From: Bacteroidales bacterium
GTDB taxonomy: Bacteria; Bacteroidota; Bacteroidia; Bacteroidales; UBA932
Reading direction: 5' to 3'
NCBI GenBank assembly: GCA_017617495.1
Contig: JAFZWD010000036.1
Location: 1-43,457, forward strand
DNA: 43,457 nucleotides
The notes under the pieces are model-generated. The model had not been told where the DNA came from, did not search any database, and saw only the letters and a list, made by a program, of their open reading frames with translations. The position numbers and the translations under genes were made by a program. This document shows positions 7,563 to 15,287 of the stretch, one piece after another (the stretch's first letter is position 1; the number at the start of each line of letters is the position of its first letter).

Positions 7563-8597
7563 TCACCTTGCAGCCTTCTTCTTTTCGTTGGCGAAGTACA
7601 AATACCACTTCACAAAGTTGTCTCGATGCTCGACAGAAAGCCCACGGTGCACGCGTAGGTTGTCTTTGAGGTGTCCGAAGAATGACTCGAGTCCATTTGT
7701 ATTGTGCGGGACAAGAGGATTGTCAAGGAACTTGAACATGTCCGGCAATGCCCTGTGGATATGAATGTATGCCCTTCTGATATTATCGTGAGTATATGTC
7801 AACTCCCCGGTTTCCTTGTTGACGGACTTCTCCTTAATGAACTCTTCATATTCATCATACCACTTTGCCAGTTCTTTCATCCAGTATAACTTATCGTTCT
7901 TGGTCTCAATCTTACATATCATACACACTAGACGCCTCAGAGTGATGCCGGCAGCCGTACGAGGATGCTGAGTGAGCCACGCCAGGCACTCTCGTTCAAT
8001 ATGTACGACACATCGCTGCCTGGTGGTATGTGGATAAGCGTACTTTATAGCCCTGACAATAGGTTCTGCGCCGTCTGTGGTAAAGCTGGAAATGCTGAGT
8101 CGCAGCCTCTTGAATACCTGGAGATCCTTGATGATCTCATACTCATCCTCGCCTGCCGCAAAGCGATAATACAGCGTCGACTTGCTATCGTTGTCCCGAT
8201 ATACAATCAGGCAATGATCTCTGTCGAACCACGTCCCATCAATCAGCAGATGGACGCCCTTCCTGCGTTGCACTACCCACTCTGGCGCCTTGTCCAGGTA
8301 CTCATCGTACCATCGCCTGAGCTGCCTCTCGCTGTAACCGCTCTCGCGCGATATGTCTGTTATTGTCTGCTTGCCTAGAACCCACTTGCGGAACCATACG
8401 AAGCGGTTTGTGGTGCTGACATCCCTTCTGCGTGGCGTATAGCTTGTTTTACAGTTGGTGCATATATAACGCTGATGGCCGCATTGTACACCCCACCTTA
8501 TGACACTGATAGAGCCGCATTTGGGACAACGTTTTCGCTGTTTATTCTTACCCATATCACTACTTTTATGAAACGCTTTCCATAAAAGTAGCTGCAA
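7563..8597 (-). CDS. IS256-superfamily (IS1249-like) transposase
   Basis: A 344-residue transposase. An N-terminal zinc ribbon (Cys24, Cys27, Cys46, Cys49) precedes a helix-turn-helix-like region (SRESGYSERQLRRW). The DDE triad is readable as Asp120 (LLIDGTW), Asp175 (TTDGAEP) and Glu304 (NGLESFFGHLK). The C-x2-H motif at Cys196/His199, between the second Asp and the Glu, is typical of IS256 and Mutator-type enzymes. A shorter start at Met15 (8555) is possible and would put the zinc ribbon close to the N-terminus. The gene looks intact. Subgroup assignment is from memory; the superfamily is fairly sure. Confidence 0.88.
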   Translation of the reverse strand: MQLLLWKAFHKSSDMGKNKQRKRCPKCGSISVIRWGVQCGHQRYICTNCKTSYTPRRRDVSTTNRFVWFRKWVLGKQTITDISRESGYSERQLRRWYDEYLDKAPEWVVQRRKGVHLLIDGTWFDRDHCLIVYRDNDSKSTLYYRFAAGEDEYEIIKDLQVFKRLRLSISSFTTDGAEPIVRAIKYAYPHTTRQRCVVHIERECLAWLTQHPRTAAGITLRRLVCMICKIETKNDKLYWMKELAKWYDEYEEFIKEKSVNKETGELTYTHDNIRRAYIHIHRALPDMFKFLDNPLVPHNTNGLESFFGHLKDNLRVHRGLSVEHRDNFVKWYLYFANEKKKAAR

Positions 8598-8630
8598 TTA
8601 TCAATATATCAAGTCGTTAGATGTGGTTTT

Positions 8631-8647
8631 ACCAACTGAAAATGTCC
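8631..8647 (-). repeat. Right terminal inverted repeat of the insertion sequence
   Basis: Complement reads GGACATTTTCAGTTGGT; it mirrors the left end at 7436-7452, differing at four central bases (TTTT against AAAA). Confidence 0.75.
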
Positions 8648-8951
8648 ATTATACCAAATAATGCCTATGCTCCTGAGGCGGAAAGGTGTATAATAGAAAA
8701 GTGTGGAGCATTATAGCGTTCTATCTGGGAGAGGTTCTGGAAAACCCGTATCAAATAAAACAATACTCCACACCGTTATGGAGATGTGCCTGAGGCACAA
8801 TACACCAAGGGACGGTGATGAATGCATTGCTTTCTCCCTGATACGTTTGAAATTTTCCAGATTTCTCCCAAGGATAAAAGCTTACACTTTCATCTTTTAT
8901 GTCAACTGCCATCTTTGCAGGCAGTATCGCAAAGATAACAAATATTTTTTC
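8648..8951. other. Intergenic region with several hairpins, no supported gene
   Basis: About 300 bp between the insertion sequence and the DUF5674 promoter. GTGTGGAG (8701-8708) pairs with CTCCACAC (8766-8773) around a 57-nt interior. A second hairpin, TGTGCC-TGA-GGCACA, lies at 8785-8799. ATCTTTGC (8911-8918) pairs with GCAAAGAT (8929-8936). A 116-codon open frame here has no family features and is not called. This could be a structured RNA or decayed mobile DNA. Confidence 0.5.
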
Positions 8952-8980
8952 GTTGAAAAGAAATGGGTTTGCTATATTTG
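8952..8980 (+). promoter_or_regulatory. Bacteroidetes-type promoter for the DUF5674 cassette
   Basis: TATATTTG (8973-8980) fits the -7 consensus. A TTG at about 8952 sits near the right place for the -33 box. It leaves about 20 nt to the ATG at 9001 and so supports that start. Confidence 0.65.
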
Positions 8981-9000
8981 CATTATTAAACGAACTGTAT

Positions 9001-9342
9001 ATGACTATACTTCAGGAGCCCATAAGCAGAAACGAGTTGAAGACTATATCTAAGGCCATATTTGGAGATATGGTCAAGTGCGTCGCAGATATAGAATTGG
9101 GGATTATTGCTTTAAATGCAGAGTTGCACGCCGATCTCGAAAAGGCCCTTTTGGATAGTGGATCAAATGGCGAAAACCTGTGGGGGTTCAACTTGTATCC
9201 GGACGAATCCGGTGATGACTTCATAGAATTCGATTCCCTCATCAACATACGTTCTTGGCAAGGAAATCCAACTCGCGACATATGCGACCCTGAAGTTAGG
9301 GAAGCAATCAAAGCTTTGGTTGAAAGATATTTCTTTGATTGA
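9001..9342 (+). CDS. DUF5674 family protein
   Basis: A 113-residue soluble protein of unknown function. The segment ENLWGFNLYPDESGDDFIEF and the ending RDICDPEVREAIKALV match what I recall of DUF5674. The longer frame upstream is ruled out because a good promoter (TATATTTG at 8973) lies inside it; the ATG at 9001 follows at a normal distance. It is followed after two bases by the 108-residue HASLENGRW gene, so the two form a cassette. No catalytic motif is recognised; the acidic DESGDD stretch might bind metal, but that is a guess. Confidence 0.85.
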   Translation: MTILQEPISRNELKTISKAIFGDMVKCVADIELGIIALNAELHADLEKALLDSGSNGENLWGFNLYPDESGDDFIEFDSLINIRSWQGNPTRDICDPEVREAIKALVERYFFD

Positions 9343-9344
9343 TT

Positions 9345-9671
9345 ATGATGCACGCATCGTTGGAAAACGGCAGGTGGGCGGAGATGAGTTTTCCGCAGCA
9401 GATGGCCAATATTGGGAGTGAGACATCCCGCGTCCTGAAGGCTTTGCAGAGCGGCAAGGACAGCAGGGCGGAGAGTGCGTTTGCAAGGGCCCAGGAGCTG
9501 ATTGACCTAACCATCAAATATGGTAGGAGAGACAATAAAGAGATGCGGAGCGCAATGTTTTTGGAACTGTGCCGATTCCGGGAATTGTTCTGTTCGGCGG
9601 TGCTATTGAGGGATTTCTCTGCATTGATTTCGCTCAATAAATATCTGGACCAGTTCGCGATGGTCAAATAA
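9345..9671 (+). CDS. Small conserved protein with HASLENGRW motif, partner of DUF5674
   Basis: About 108 residues, mostly helical in appearance, with no signal or membrane segment. It starts (M)MHASLENGRW, with the ATG at 9345 or 9348; a TTG at 9339 would also be in frame but is unlikely. Conserved-looking blocks are FPQQMANIGSE, FARAQELIDLTI and CRFRELFC. From memory, similar small proteins occur beside DUF5674 or in accessory regions of gut bacteria and have no assigned function. The start lies two bases after the DUF5674 stop, so the pair is probably co-translated. A toxin-antitoxin or other two-component role is only speculation. Confidence 0.8.
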   Translation: MMHASLENGRWAEMSFPQQMANIGSETSRVLKALQSGKDSRAESAFARAQELIDLTIKYGRRDNKEMRSAMFLELCRFRELFCSAVLLRDFSALISLNKYLDQFAMVK

Positions 9672-9714
9672 TCCGGGCATGTATCGCAGTGTCTGCGAAT
9701 ATTTTGCAGAAAAA

Positions 9715-9746
9715 TTTGGAAAGAAAAAAGGAAAAAACTACCTTTG
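9715..9746 (+). promoter_or_regulatory. Promoter of rpmH
   Basis: TTTG (9715-9718), a 20-bp spacer, and TACCTTTG (9739-9746) are a textbook match to the Bacteroidetes housekeeping promoter. The ATG follows 33 nt later. Confidence 0.85.
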
Positions 9747-9779
9747 CACTCCCAAAACGGAAATTAAAAAAATCAAGAT

Positions 9780-9932
9780 ATGAAAAGGACATTTCAACCC
9801 TCGAACCGCAAGCGCGTGAACAAGCACGGATTCCGCGAGCGCATGAGCACTCCCAACGGACGCCGCGTTCTGGCAGCGCGTCGCGCACACGGACGTAAGA
9901 AACTTACCGTTTCGTCCGAAGACAGGTATTAG
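9780..9932 (+). CDS. rpmH: 50S ribosomal protein L34
   Basis: A 50-residue, very basic ribosomal protein. It begins [19 protein letters not shown] and continues with [20 protein letters not shown], the near-universal L34 pattern. It lies in the large subunit. The gene has a strong promoter of its own. The usual neighbour rnpA is absent here; instead a PAP2 gene converges on it with only 6 bp between the two stop codons. There is an extra C-terminal SSEDRY tail of the type seen in Bacteroidetes L34. Confidence 0.97.
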   Translation: MKRTFQPSNRKRVNKHGFRERMSTPNGRRVLAARRAHGRKKLTVSSEDRY

Positions 9933-9938
9933 TCCGGG

Positions 9939-10580
9939 TTAAAAGACCAGGGCAAGGGAGCAACCGAAAGATCCCATACCATCATACCACGGGGTTGCAG
10001 CAAGGCTTTTACCGGCACGCTGCAACCCCAAGGTTTTTTTCTCCAGGGGAAGCAGCCACCAAGCAATCTCGGCAGACAGAACGCCGATACCGGCTCCAAC
10101 CAGTACGTCGGTGCCCCAGTGGCGGTTGTGGCAGACTCTCAATGCGGCAGTGCCCGTGGCAACGGTGTAGGCGCCCAGACCCCACCATGGGCCGTATTCC
10201 AGGCGAATCAATTCGGCACCCATAAAGGACCTTGAGGCGTGGCCCGACGGCATCGACTTAAAGTTGCTGCCGTCCGGGCGCTCGCGGTGGACCACATATT
10301 TGGTTCCGGCCACCACCGCAGCCATTCCAACCCAGGATATACCCAGCACCATTGCGCGCTCGAGAGTGGAATGCTCGCCCATAGAGTTCACGAAGCCCAG
10401 CCCGAAATAGGTCGCCGCCGGCAGATACTGAATCCAGTCCTCTATCTCGTAATCCCCCGCCATACCCAGCTTGAGCGCGGACTTCTGCAGCCCCCGGTCG
10501 AAAGCGTTGCCGGGGTCCTGCGCCCGGGCGCTCAGCGTCAGGGCAGTCAGGCTGATGATTATGAGAAGGACGCGGCGCAT
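9939..10580 (-). CDS. PAP2-superfamily phosphatase, exported
   Basis: A 213-residue membrane-associated or periplasmic phosphatase of the type-2 phosphatidic acid phosphatase family. It probably acts on lipid phosphates or undecaprenyl pyrophosphate. A signal peptide covers about residues 1-20 (ending ARAQ). The three PAP2 motifs are present: KYVVHRERP, PSGHAS and RVCHNRHWGTD, in which the nucleophile-side His and Asp are kept but the usual Ser before Arg is Leu. The start ATG overlaps the rsmG stop (ATGA). It is the last gene of the polA operon and converges on rpmH. Confidence 0.92.
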   Translation of the reverse strand: MRRVLLIIISLTALTLSARAQDPGNAFDRGLQKSALKLGMAGDYEIEDWIQYLPAATYFGLGFVNSMGEHSTLERAMVLGISWVGMAAVVAGTKYVVHRERPDGSNFKSMPSGHASRSFMGAELIRLEYGPWWGLGAYTVATGTAALRVCHNRHWGTDVLVGAGIGVLSAEIAWWLLPLEKKTLGLQRAGKSLAATPWYDGMGSFGCSLALVF

Positions 10581-11200
10581 CAGAGGGCTTGGGCGGAGAT
10601 TTCTACGACGAACTTTTCGGCATAATAAGGGTCGTCCGGGAGCCATTCGGAGATGGGCCAGACGCGAATGTTTTCGGCCGGGACCTTGAAGCGCTTCTGC
10701 AGCGCGGCGATTTCGCTCGCCACGTCGCCGCCCTTGAGGCAGATGATGCTGCGGCGGAAACGGCCCTTCACCCATGGGTAGAGGTTTTCCAGCGATGTGA
10801 CCGCGCGGCTGACCACCCAGTCCCACTGGCCGGGGAGTTCTTCGGCCCGCGCCTGCACGCATTTCACGTTCTTCAGCCCCAGGCCTTCCGCCACCGCCTG
10901 CGCCACGCGTACTTTTTTGCCGATGGAGTCGCAGAGGGTGAACTGCGCCTCCGGCATCACCATAGCCAGCGGTATTCCCGGGAAGCCGCCCCCGGTGCCC
11001 AAATCCAGAATCGCAGGGTGTTCCAAGTGTCCCGGTTTTTGGGACACCTGGAACGCTGTGTATCTTTGAAGGTATTCGTATATCGCCAGCGAGTGGAGGA
11101 TATGGTGGGCGTAGATGTTGTCTTCGTCCTTGCGGGAGATGACGTTGATGCGGGCGTTCCACTCGCGCCAGAGGGCGATGGCCGGGTCGAAATCTGTCAT
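10580..11200 (-). CDS. rsmG: 16S rRNA (guanine-527-N7)-methyltransferase
   Basis: A 206-residue cytoplasmic SAM-dependent methylase that modifies G527 of 16S rRNA; loss is known to give low-level streptomycin resistance. The SAM-binding motif LDLGTGGGFPGIPLA is intact, followed by LCDSIGKKVRVA and the SRAV segment. The ATG at 11200 overlaps the stop of the HAD gene (ATGA). The open frame continues upstream into that gene, but without family sequence, so this start is chosen. The length is usual for the family. Confidence 0.95.
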   Translation of the reverse strand: MTDFDPAIALWREWNARINVISRKDEDNIYAHHILHSLAIYEYLQRYTAFQVSQKPGHLEHPAILDLGTGGGFPGIPLAMVMPEAQFTLCDSIGKKVRVAQAVAEGLGLKNVKCVQARAEELPGQWDWVVSRAVTSLENLYPWVKGRFRRSIICLKGGDVASEIAALQKRFKVPAENIRVWPISEWLPDDPYYAEKFVVEISAQAL

Positions 11201-12027
11201 CTCTTGGCCTCCTCCAGGAGGCAGCCGAGCTCTTCGATGTCCCGGCAGATGAGCGAGGGGGCGTGGGGCCAGGCTTTGGCCATCTCCAGGGTGGTCTCGC
11301 CGCTGAGCACCAGCACGCCGAAGGCGCCGGCGTTGTACGCCATCTCGATATCGGTATAGATGCGGTCGCCGACCATCGCTATCTGCGAGGGCTTCAGCCC
11401 GTAGCGGCTCTCGATGCCCGCCAGCATTGCAGGGTCGGGCTTGCCGATGGTTACGTCCGGCTGGCGGCCGGTGGCATACTCCAGGCACTTGCAGATGGAT
11501 CCGCAGTCCACGAGGATTGTCGGCTGGTCGGTCGGGCAGACCTTGTCGGGATTGGTGGCGATGTAAGGCAGACCCTTGGACACCCACCAGGCCGCCCTGC
11601 AGAGGCGGGAATACTCCAGAGTCATGTCGAAGGCGGCCACTATGATGTCCGGCACGTCGTCCGGCGAATCGGCTGTGGAAATGAATCCCGCATCCTCGAA
11701 CTGGCTAATCATCGACGGAGTCCCCAGAAGGAACAGCTTGCGCGCCGCAGAATAATGCCCGCGTATATAATCTATGGTGGCGGGCACTGTGCTGTACATC
11801 TGCTCGCGGGTGCAAGGGATGCCCATCTTCGCCAGCTTGCCCATATAATCCTCGAGCGAACGCGTCGGATTGTTGGTGAGGAAGGAATAGCTTATCCCCA
11901 GGCGGTCGAGCTTGCCGAGGAAGTCGATGGTGAAGGGGAAGATGGTGTTGCTCAGGTAGATGGTGCCGTCCATGTCGAGGGCGACATGGCGGATTGCCTG
12001 AAGTTTATCGCGTAGGTCCTTATTCAT
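11197..12027 (-). CDS. HAD-IIA family (NagD-like) phosphatase
   Basis: A 276-residue soluble hydrolase of the haloacid dehalogenase superfamily, subfamily IIA. Motif I is ALDMDGTIYL, motif II the FLTNNPT segment, and motifs III and IV appear as GKPDPAM and MVGDRIYTDI. The C2-type cap lies between motifs II and III, as in NagD and p-nitrophenyl phosphatases, which act on sugar or nucleotide phosphates. The substrate here is unknown. Start and stop overlap the sigma factor and rsmG genes by 4 bp each, so it is embedded in the polA operon. Confidence 0.92.
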   Translation of the reverse strand: MNKDLRDKLQAIRHVALDMDGTIYLSNTIFPFTIDFLGKLDRLGISYSFLTNNPTRSLEDYMGKLAKMGIPCTREQMYSTVPATIDYIRGHYSAARKLFLLGTPSMISQFEDAGFISTADSPDDVPDIIVAAFDMTLEYSRLCRAAWWVSKGLPYIATNPDKVCPTDQPTILVDCGSICKCLEYATGRQPDVTIGKPDPAMLAGIESRYGLKPSQIAMVGDRIYTDIEMAYNAGAFGVLVLSGETTLEMAKAWPHAPSLICRDIEELGCLLEEAKR

Positions 12028-12629
12028 TGCACGTCGTCTTTCTTATATTGTTCGATGAGGCTCTTGGCCCTGCGGATGCGGGTGCGCACCGTATTGAGCT
12101 CCATGCCGAGTTCGTCCGAGATTTCCTTGTACTGAAGGCCCTCTATCAGGCGCAGATGCGCGACCTGCTTATAGATTTCCGGCAGCGACTCGATATAGCG
12201 CAGGGTGTTTGCCTGGTCCTCGTCCTTGATGATGGATTCGAGCGGGGTATCGGAATCGTCCCCGATGGCGTCGGCCTCTGCCGCCGCTGCGATGTCTTCG
12301 TTAAGGGAGACGAAGGCGGCACGCTGGGTCTTGTCGCGTTCCAGGGTATCCAGGGCGGTGTTCAGAGCTATCTTGTGCAGCCAGGTGGCGAACTGGCTGC
12401 GGGCGGGGTCGTAGCTGCTTATCTGGCGGAAGGCCTTCTCGAAGCTGCGCGAGCAGATGTCTTCGACATAGAAGTCGTCCAACTGCTTGATGCGCCCCTT
12501 GATGAAGGTGCGCAGGGCCACTATGTGCGTGTCCCAGAGGCGGGTGAATGCGTAGGCGTCGCCGATTATCGCGCGGCGAACGAGCTCGCTAGTGGGCGTC
12601 AATCCATGTTCTTCCATAATTGCATTCAA
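12024..12629 (-). CDS. ECF-type RNA polymerase sigma factor
   Basis: A 201-residue sigma-70 family protein of the extracytoplasmic-function class. Region 2 is at about residues 20-95 (AFTRLWDTHIVALRTF through FATWLHKIALNTALD). After an acidic linker rich in Ala, Glu and Asp, region 4 follows at about 135-195 (YIESLPEIYKQVAHLRLIEG, YKEISDELGM, VRTRIRRAK). The start overlaps the end of polA by 41 bp, or by 29 bp if Met5 is used. No anti-sigma gene lies beside it, which is unusual. Regulated targets are unknown. Confidence 0.93.
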   Translation of the reverse strand: MNAIMEEHGLTPTSELVRRAIIGDAYAFTRLWDTHIVALRTFIKGRIKQLDDFYVEDICSRSFEKAFRQISSYDPARSQFATWLHKIALNTALDTLERDKTQRAAFVSLNEDIAAAAEADAIGDDSDTPLESIIKDEDQANTLRYIESLPEIYKQVAHLRLIEGLQYKEISDELGMELNTVRTRIRRAKSLIEQYKKDDVQ

Positions 12630-15270
12630 CCGTTAAAGGAACCGACAGTTTAACCACTCCCTGCATGTCCCGCTCCACTATTGCCTTAACCTTATCTATT
12701 TCATCCTCAGGCACTTCCAGCAGAATTTCGTCGTGAATCTGGAGCACCATCTTCGCGCGGAGGCCCTCCTTCCGAAGGCTCTCGTCCACCTTTATCATCG
12801 CAAGTTTGATGATGTCGGCGGCCGTGCCCTGGATGGGGGCGTTCACCGCATTGCGTTCGGCCACCGAGCGCACGTTTCCGTTATTGGAATTGATGTCCGG
12901 GATATAGCGCCTGCGGCCGAAAAGCGTCTCGGTATAAAGGGTTTCGCGGGCCGCGGCCAGGGTGCTGTCGATGAACAGCCGGATGGCCGGGAAGCTCTCG
13001 AAATAGTCTTCTATCAACTGTTTAGCCTCGCTTCGGGAGCACTTCAGGCGCTGCGCCAGGCCGAAGGACGACATGCCGTACATTATGCCGAAGTTCACAG
13101 TCTTGGCCATCTTGCGCTCATCCCCGGTTACCTCCTCCACAGGCTTGCGGAATATCTTCGCCGCAGTGGCGGCATGCACGTCAACCCCCTGGCGGAAAGC
13201 CTCCAGCAGATGGGTATCGCAGCTCATATGCGCCATCACGCGGAGCTCGATCTGGGAGTAGTCGGAGGACATCATCACCCAGCCTTCGTTCTGCGGCACA
13301 AAGGCCTTGCGGATTTCGCGCCCCTCCTCGCTCCGAACGGGGATATTCTGCAGGTTGGGGTTGGAGGAAGAAAGCCGGCCGGTAGAGGTAAGTGCCTGAT
13401 TGAAAGTAGTATGCACGCGCCCGTCTTTCGGGGAGATGTAGCCGGCGAGCGGCTCGATGTAGGTCGAAAGAAGCTTGCGCAGGCCGCGGTAGTCCAGCAG
13501 AAGGTTGATGACCGGATGCCTGTCGGCGAGGAAGCTGAGCGTCTCTTCGTCGGTAGGCCAGGCGCCGCGGGCGGATTTCTTCGCCTTGGGGTCGAGGGCC
13601 AGCTGCTCGAAGATGAGCTCTCCCATCTGCTTGGGCGACGCCACGTTGAGCTCGGGGTTGCCCGCTATCTCGCGGACGCGCGCTTCGCACGCAAGCATCT
13701 TCTCGCGCAGCGATTCTGCAAAATCCCGCAGCGAGCCCACGTCGATGCGAACTCCGGTGAGCTCCATCCGCGCCAGCACCTTCTGCAGAGGCTCCTCTAT
13801 CTCGTCGTAGAGCTTCAGAAGCCCGGCTGCCGAGAGCTCCGCGTGAAGCGCATCGGAAAGCGGGAGCATCGCCTCCACCCTCGGGCCAAGGTCCACCGGG
13901 GCCGCCGCCTGCCCGTCGTCGCCGAAAAGGCTTCCGGTAGCAGCGGGCTCGTCCACCGCCAGATCCACTCCCAGATAGCTCTGGGTCAGGAATTCCAGCT
14001 TGTGGCTGCGCTCGGGGTTGAGCAGGTAGTGCATCAGCTCGATGTCCAACAGCCGCCCGTTCAGCGCGATGCCTTCGGCGTCCAGCGCCTTGATCTGCGC
14101 CTTCAGCGCGAAGCCCGCCTTGACGGTTTTCGCATCCTCCAGGATGGCTTTCGCCTCAGCGAAACTGTACTTTCGTACGCTCTTCCTGTCGGCAACCCAC
14201 ACTCCGTCGTCGACAACCTCAATTGCGATTGATGAAACCTTAGGAGATTCCCGGTCGGGGTCGGCAATGACGGCATTTACATTGCCGTCCGTGGGGACCT
14301 GCCCCTGAGGGACGTAACACCCGCGGTTCGATAGCGGGGGGACCGTCCCGAAGGGATGGTGGGGTGAGTCCGCAGGACGAACTCCCGAAGGGGCAGGTGC
14401 CCCCGGACGCCCTACGGACAAATACCGCTTCAGCGACGTAAACTCGTAATAATTAAACAGCTCCGCCAGCGAGGGGTCCGGAGCGCGGAGTGCCATGTCG
14501 TCGGCAGTGATGTCGAGGGGAATGTCGGTCTTGATGGTAACCAGCTGCTTGCTGAGTGCAATATGGTCGCGGGCCGCTTCGAAGAGTTCCTTCTGATGCG
14601 GCGTCAACTCATCGATGTGGGCATAGATGTTCTCCACGCTGCCGTATTTTCCGAGCAACTTGCCGGCCCCGACCTCTCCAACGCCCTTGACTCCGGGCAC
14701 ATTGTCGGAAGCGTCGCCGCAGATGGTCAGGATGTCGATAACCTGCTCCGGGCGCTCGATGCCGTACTTGGCGCAGACGCCGGCAACGTCGATTACCTCG
14801 CTGTCTCCCCCGCCCTTGCCGGGCTTGTACTGGAAGATATGCTCGCCGATGAGCTGGCCGTAGTCCTTGTCGGGCGTGACCATATACACGTCGAAACCCT
14901 CTCCGGCGAAGCGCTTGGCCGCAGAGCCGATTACGTCGTCCGCCTCGAATCCGCGGATCATCAGAACGGGGATATTGAGCGCCTTCACGATGCCGGTAAG
15001 GGGCTCCAGCGCATCCCTCACGAGCTGCGGAGTTTCCGCGCGGTTGGCCTTGTAGGCGGGATACATCTCGTTTCGGAAAGTGCCGCCAGGAGGGTCGAAA
15101 CTCACCGCGATATGGGTGGGCTGCTCCTTCGCCATCAGCTCCAGAAGATACTTCGTGAAGCCGAACAGAATGGAGGTATCAACCCCCTTGGTATTGATCA
15201 TCGGCCTGCCCAGAAAGGCATAGTACATCTTGAAGATGAGCGCGTGGCCGTCGATTAGAAAGAGTTTCAT
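12589..15270 (-). CDS. polA: DNA polymerase I
   Basis: An 893-residue repair and Okazaki-fragment polymerase. The N-terminal 5' nuclease domain spans about residues 1-285 (LIDGHALIF, GFEADDVIG, CGDASDNVPGVKGVG). A degenerate 3'-5' exonuclease-like domain (about 340-490) follows, then the polymerase domain with motif A (SSDYSQIELR), motif B (RKMAKTVNFGIMYG) and motif C (LQIHDEILLEV). The exonuclease acidic residues are not recognisable: IAIEVVDD stands where DTE is expected and ALKAQIKAL where the NLKYD Asp is expected. Proofreading is therefore probably lost. Residues about 290-326 are encoded by a palindromic repeat inserted in frame in the domain linker. It heads the operon down to PAP2. 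Confidence 0.97.
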   Translation of the reverse strand: MKLFLIDGHALIFKMYYAFLGRPMINTKGVDTSILFGFTKYLLELMAKEQPTHIAVSFDPPGGTFRNEMYPAYKANRAETPQLVRDALEPLTGIVKALNIPVLMIRGFEADDVIGSAAKRFAGEGFDVYMVTPDKDYGQLIGEHIFQYKPGKGGGDSEVIDVAGVCAKYGIERPEQVIDILTICGDASDNVPGVKGVGEVGAGKLLGKYGSVENIYAHIDELTPHQKELFEAARDHIALSKQLVTIKTDIPLDITADDMALRAPDPSLAELFNYYEFTSLKRYLSVGRPGAPAPSGVRPADSPHHPFGTVPPLSNRGCYVPQGQVPTDGNVNAVIADPDRESPKVSSIAIEVVDDGVWVADRKSVRKYSFAEAKAILEDAKTVKAGFALKAQIKALDAEGIALNGRLLDIELMHYLLNPERSHKLEFLTQSYLGVDLAVDEPAATGSLFGDDGQAAAPVDLGPRVEAMLPLSDALHAELSAAGLLKLYDEIEEPLQKVLARMELTGVRIDVGSLRDFAESLREKMLACEARVREIAGNPELNVASPKQMGELIFEQLALDPKAKKSARGAWPTDEETLSFLADRHPVINLLLDYRGLRKLLSTYIEPLAGYISPKDGRVHTTFNQALTSTGRLSSSNPNLQNIPVRSEEGREIRKAFVPQNEGWVMMSSDYSQIELRVMAHMSCDTHLLEAFRQGVDVHAATAAKIFRKPVEEVTGDERKMAKTVNFGIMYGMSSFGLAQRLKCSRSEAKQLIEDYFESFPAIRLFIDSTLAAARETLYTETLFGRRRYIPDINSNNGNVRSVAERNAVNAPIQGTAADIIKLAMIKVDESLRKEGLRAKMVLQIHDEILLEVPEDEIDKVKAIVERDMQGVVKLSVPLTVECNYGRTWIDAH
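14293..14404. repeat. Palindromic element inserted in frame in polA
   Basis: Outer arms GGGGACCTGCCCCT (14293-14306) and AGGGGCAGGTGCCCC (14389-14403) are inverted repeats with one extra base. Three inner hairpins follow one another: CCCGC/GCGGG (14320-14338), ACCGTCCC/GGGATGGT (14342-14360, one mismatch) and GTCC/GGAC (14368-14378). Together they could fold like a cloverleaf. On the coding strand it adds a Pro/Gly-rich stretch with VPQGQVP. Confidence 0.8.
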
Positions 15271-15287
15271 AATAAGATTACAAAAAT

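Larger units (their letters stand above)
7436..8647. mobile_element. Insertion sequence, IS256-superfamily (IS1249-like), about 1.2 kb
   Basis: One transposase gene lies between imperfect inverted ends. The left end GGACAAAAACAGTTGGT (7436-7452) matches the complement of the right end at 8631-8647 (GGACATTTTCAGTTGGT) at 13 of 17 positions. A second, slightly different copy of the left end lies directly behind the first (7458-7477). No clear target duplication is visible at the outer borders. The element interrupts the upstream region of the minus-strand lipoprotein operon. Confidence 0.8.

Noticed and set aside
7428-8655. Target-site duplication of the insertion sequence
   Set aside because: The 8 bp on the left (GGTAATGT) and right (ATTATACC) do not match as a direct repeat.
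8717-8760. Partial likeness to a preQ1 riboswitch (AGAGGTTCT followed by ACCC and an A-rich tail)
   Set aside because: The pairing partner of the first stem is missing, and the downstream gene has no link to queuosine.
8703-9053. A 116-codon open frame before the DUF5674 gene
   Set aside because: It crosses the promoter at 8952-8980 and overlaps the DUF5674 start in another frame, with no family features.
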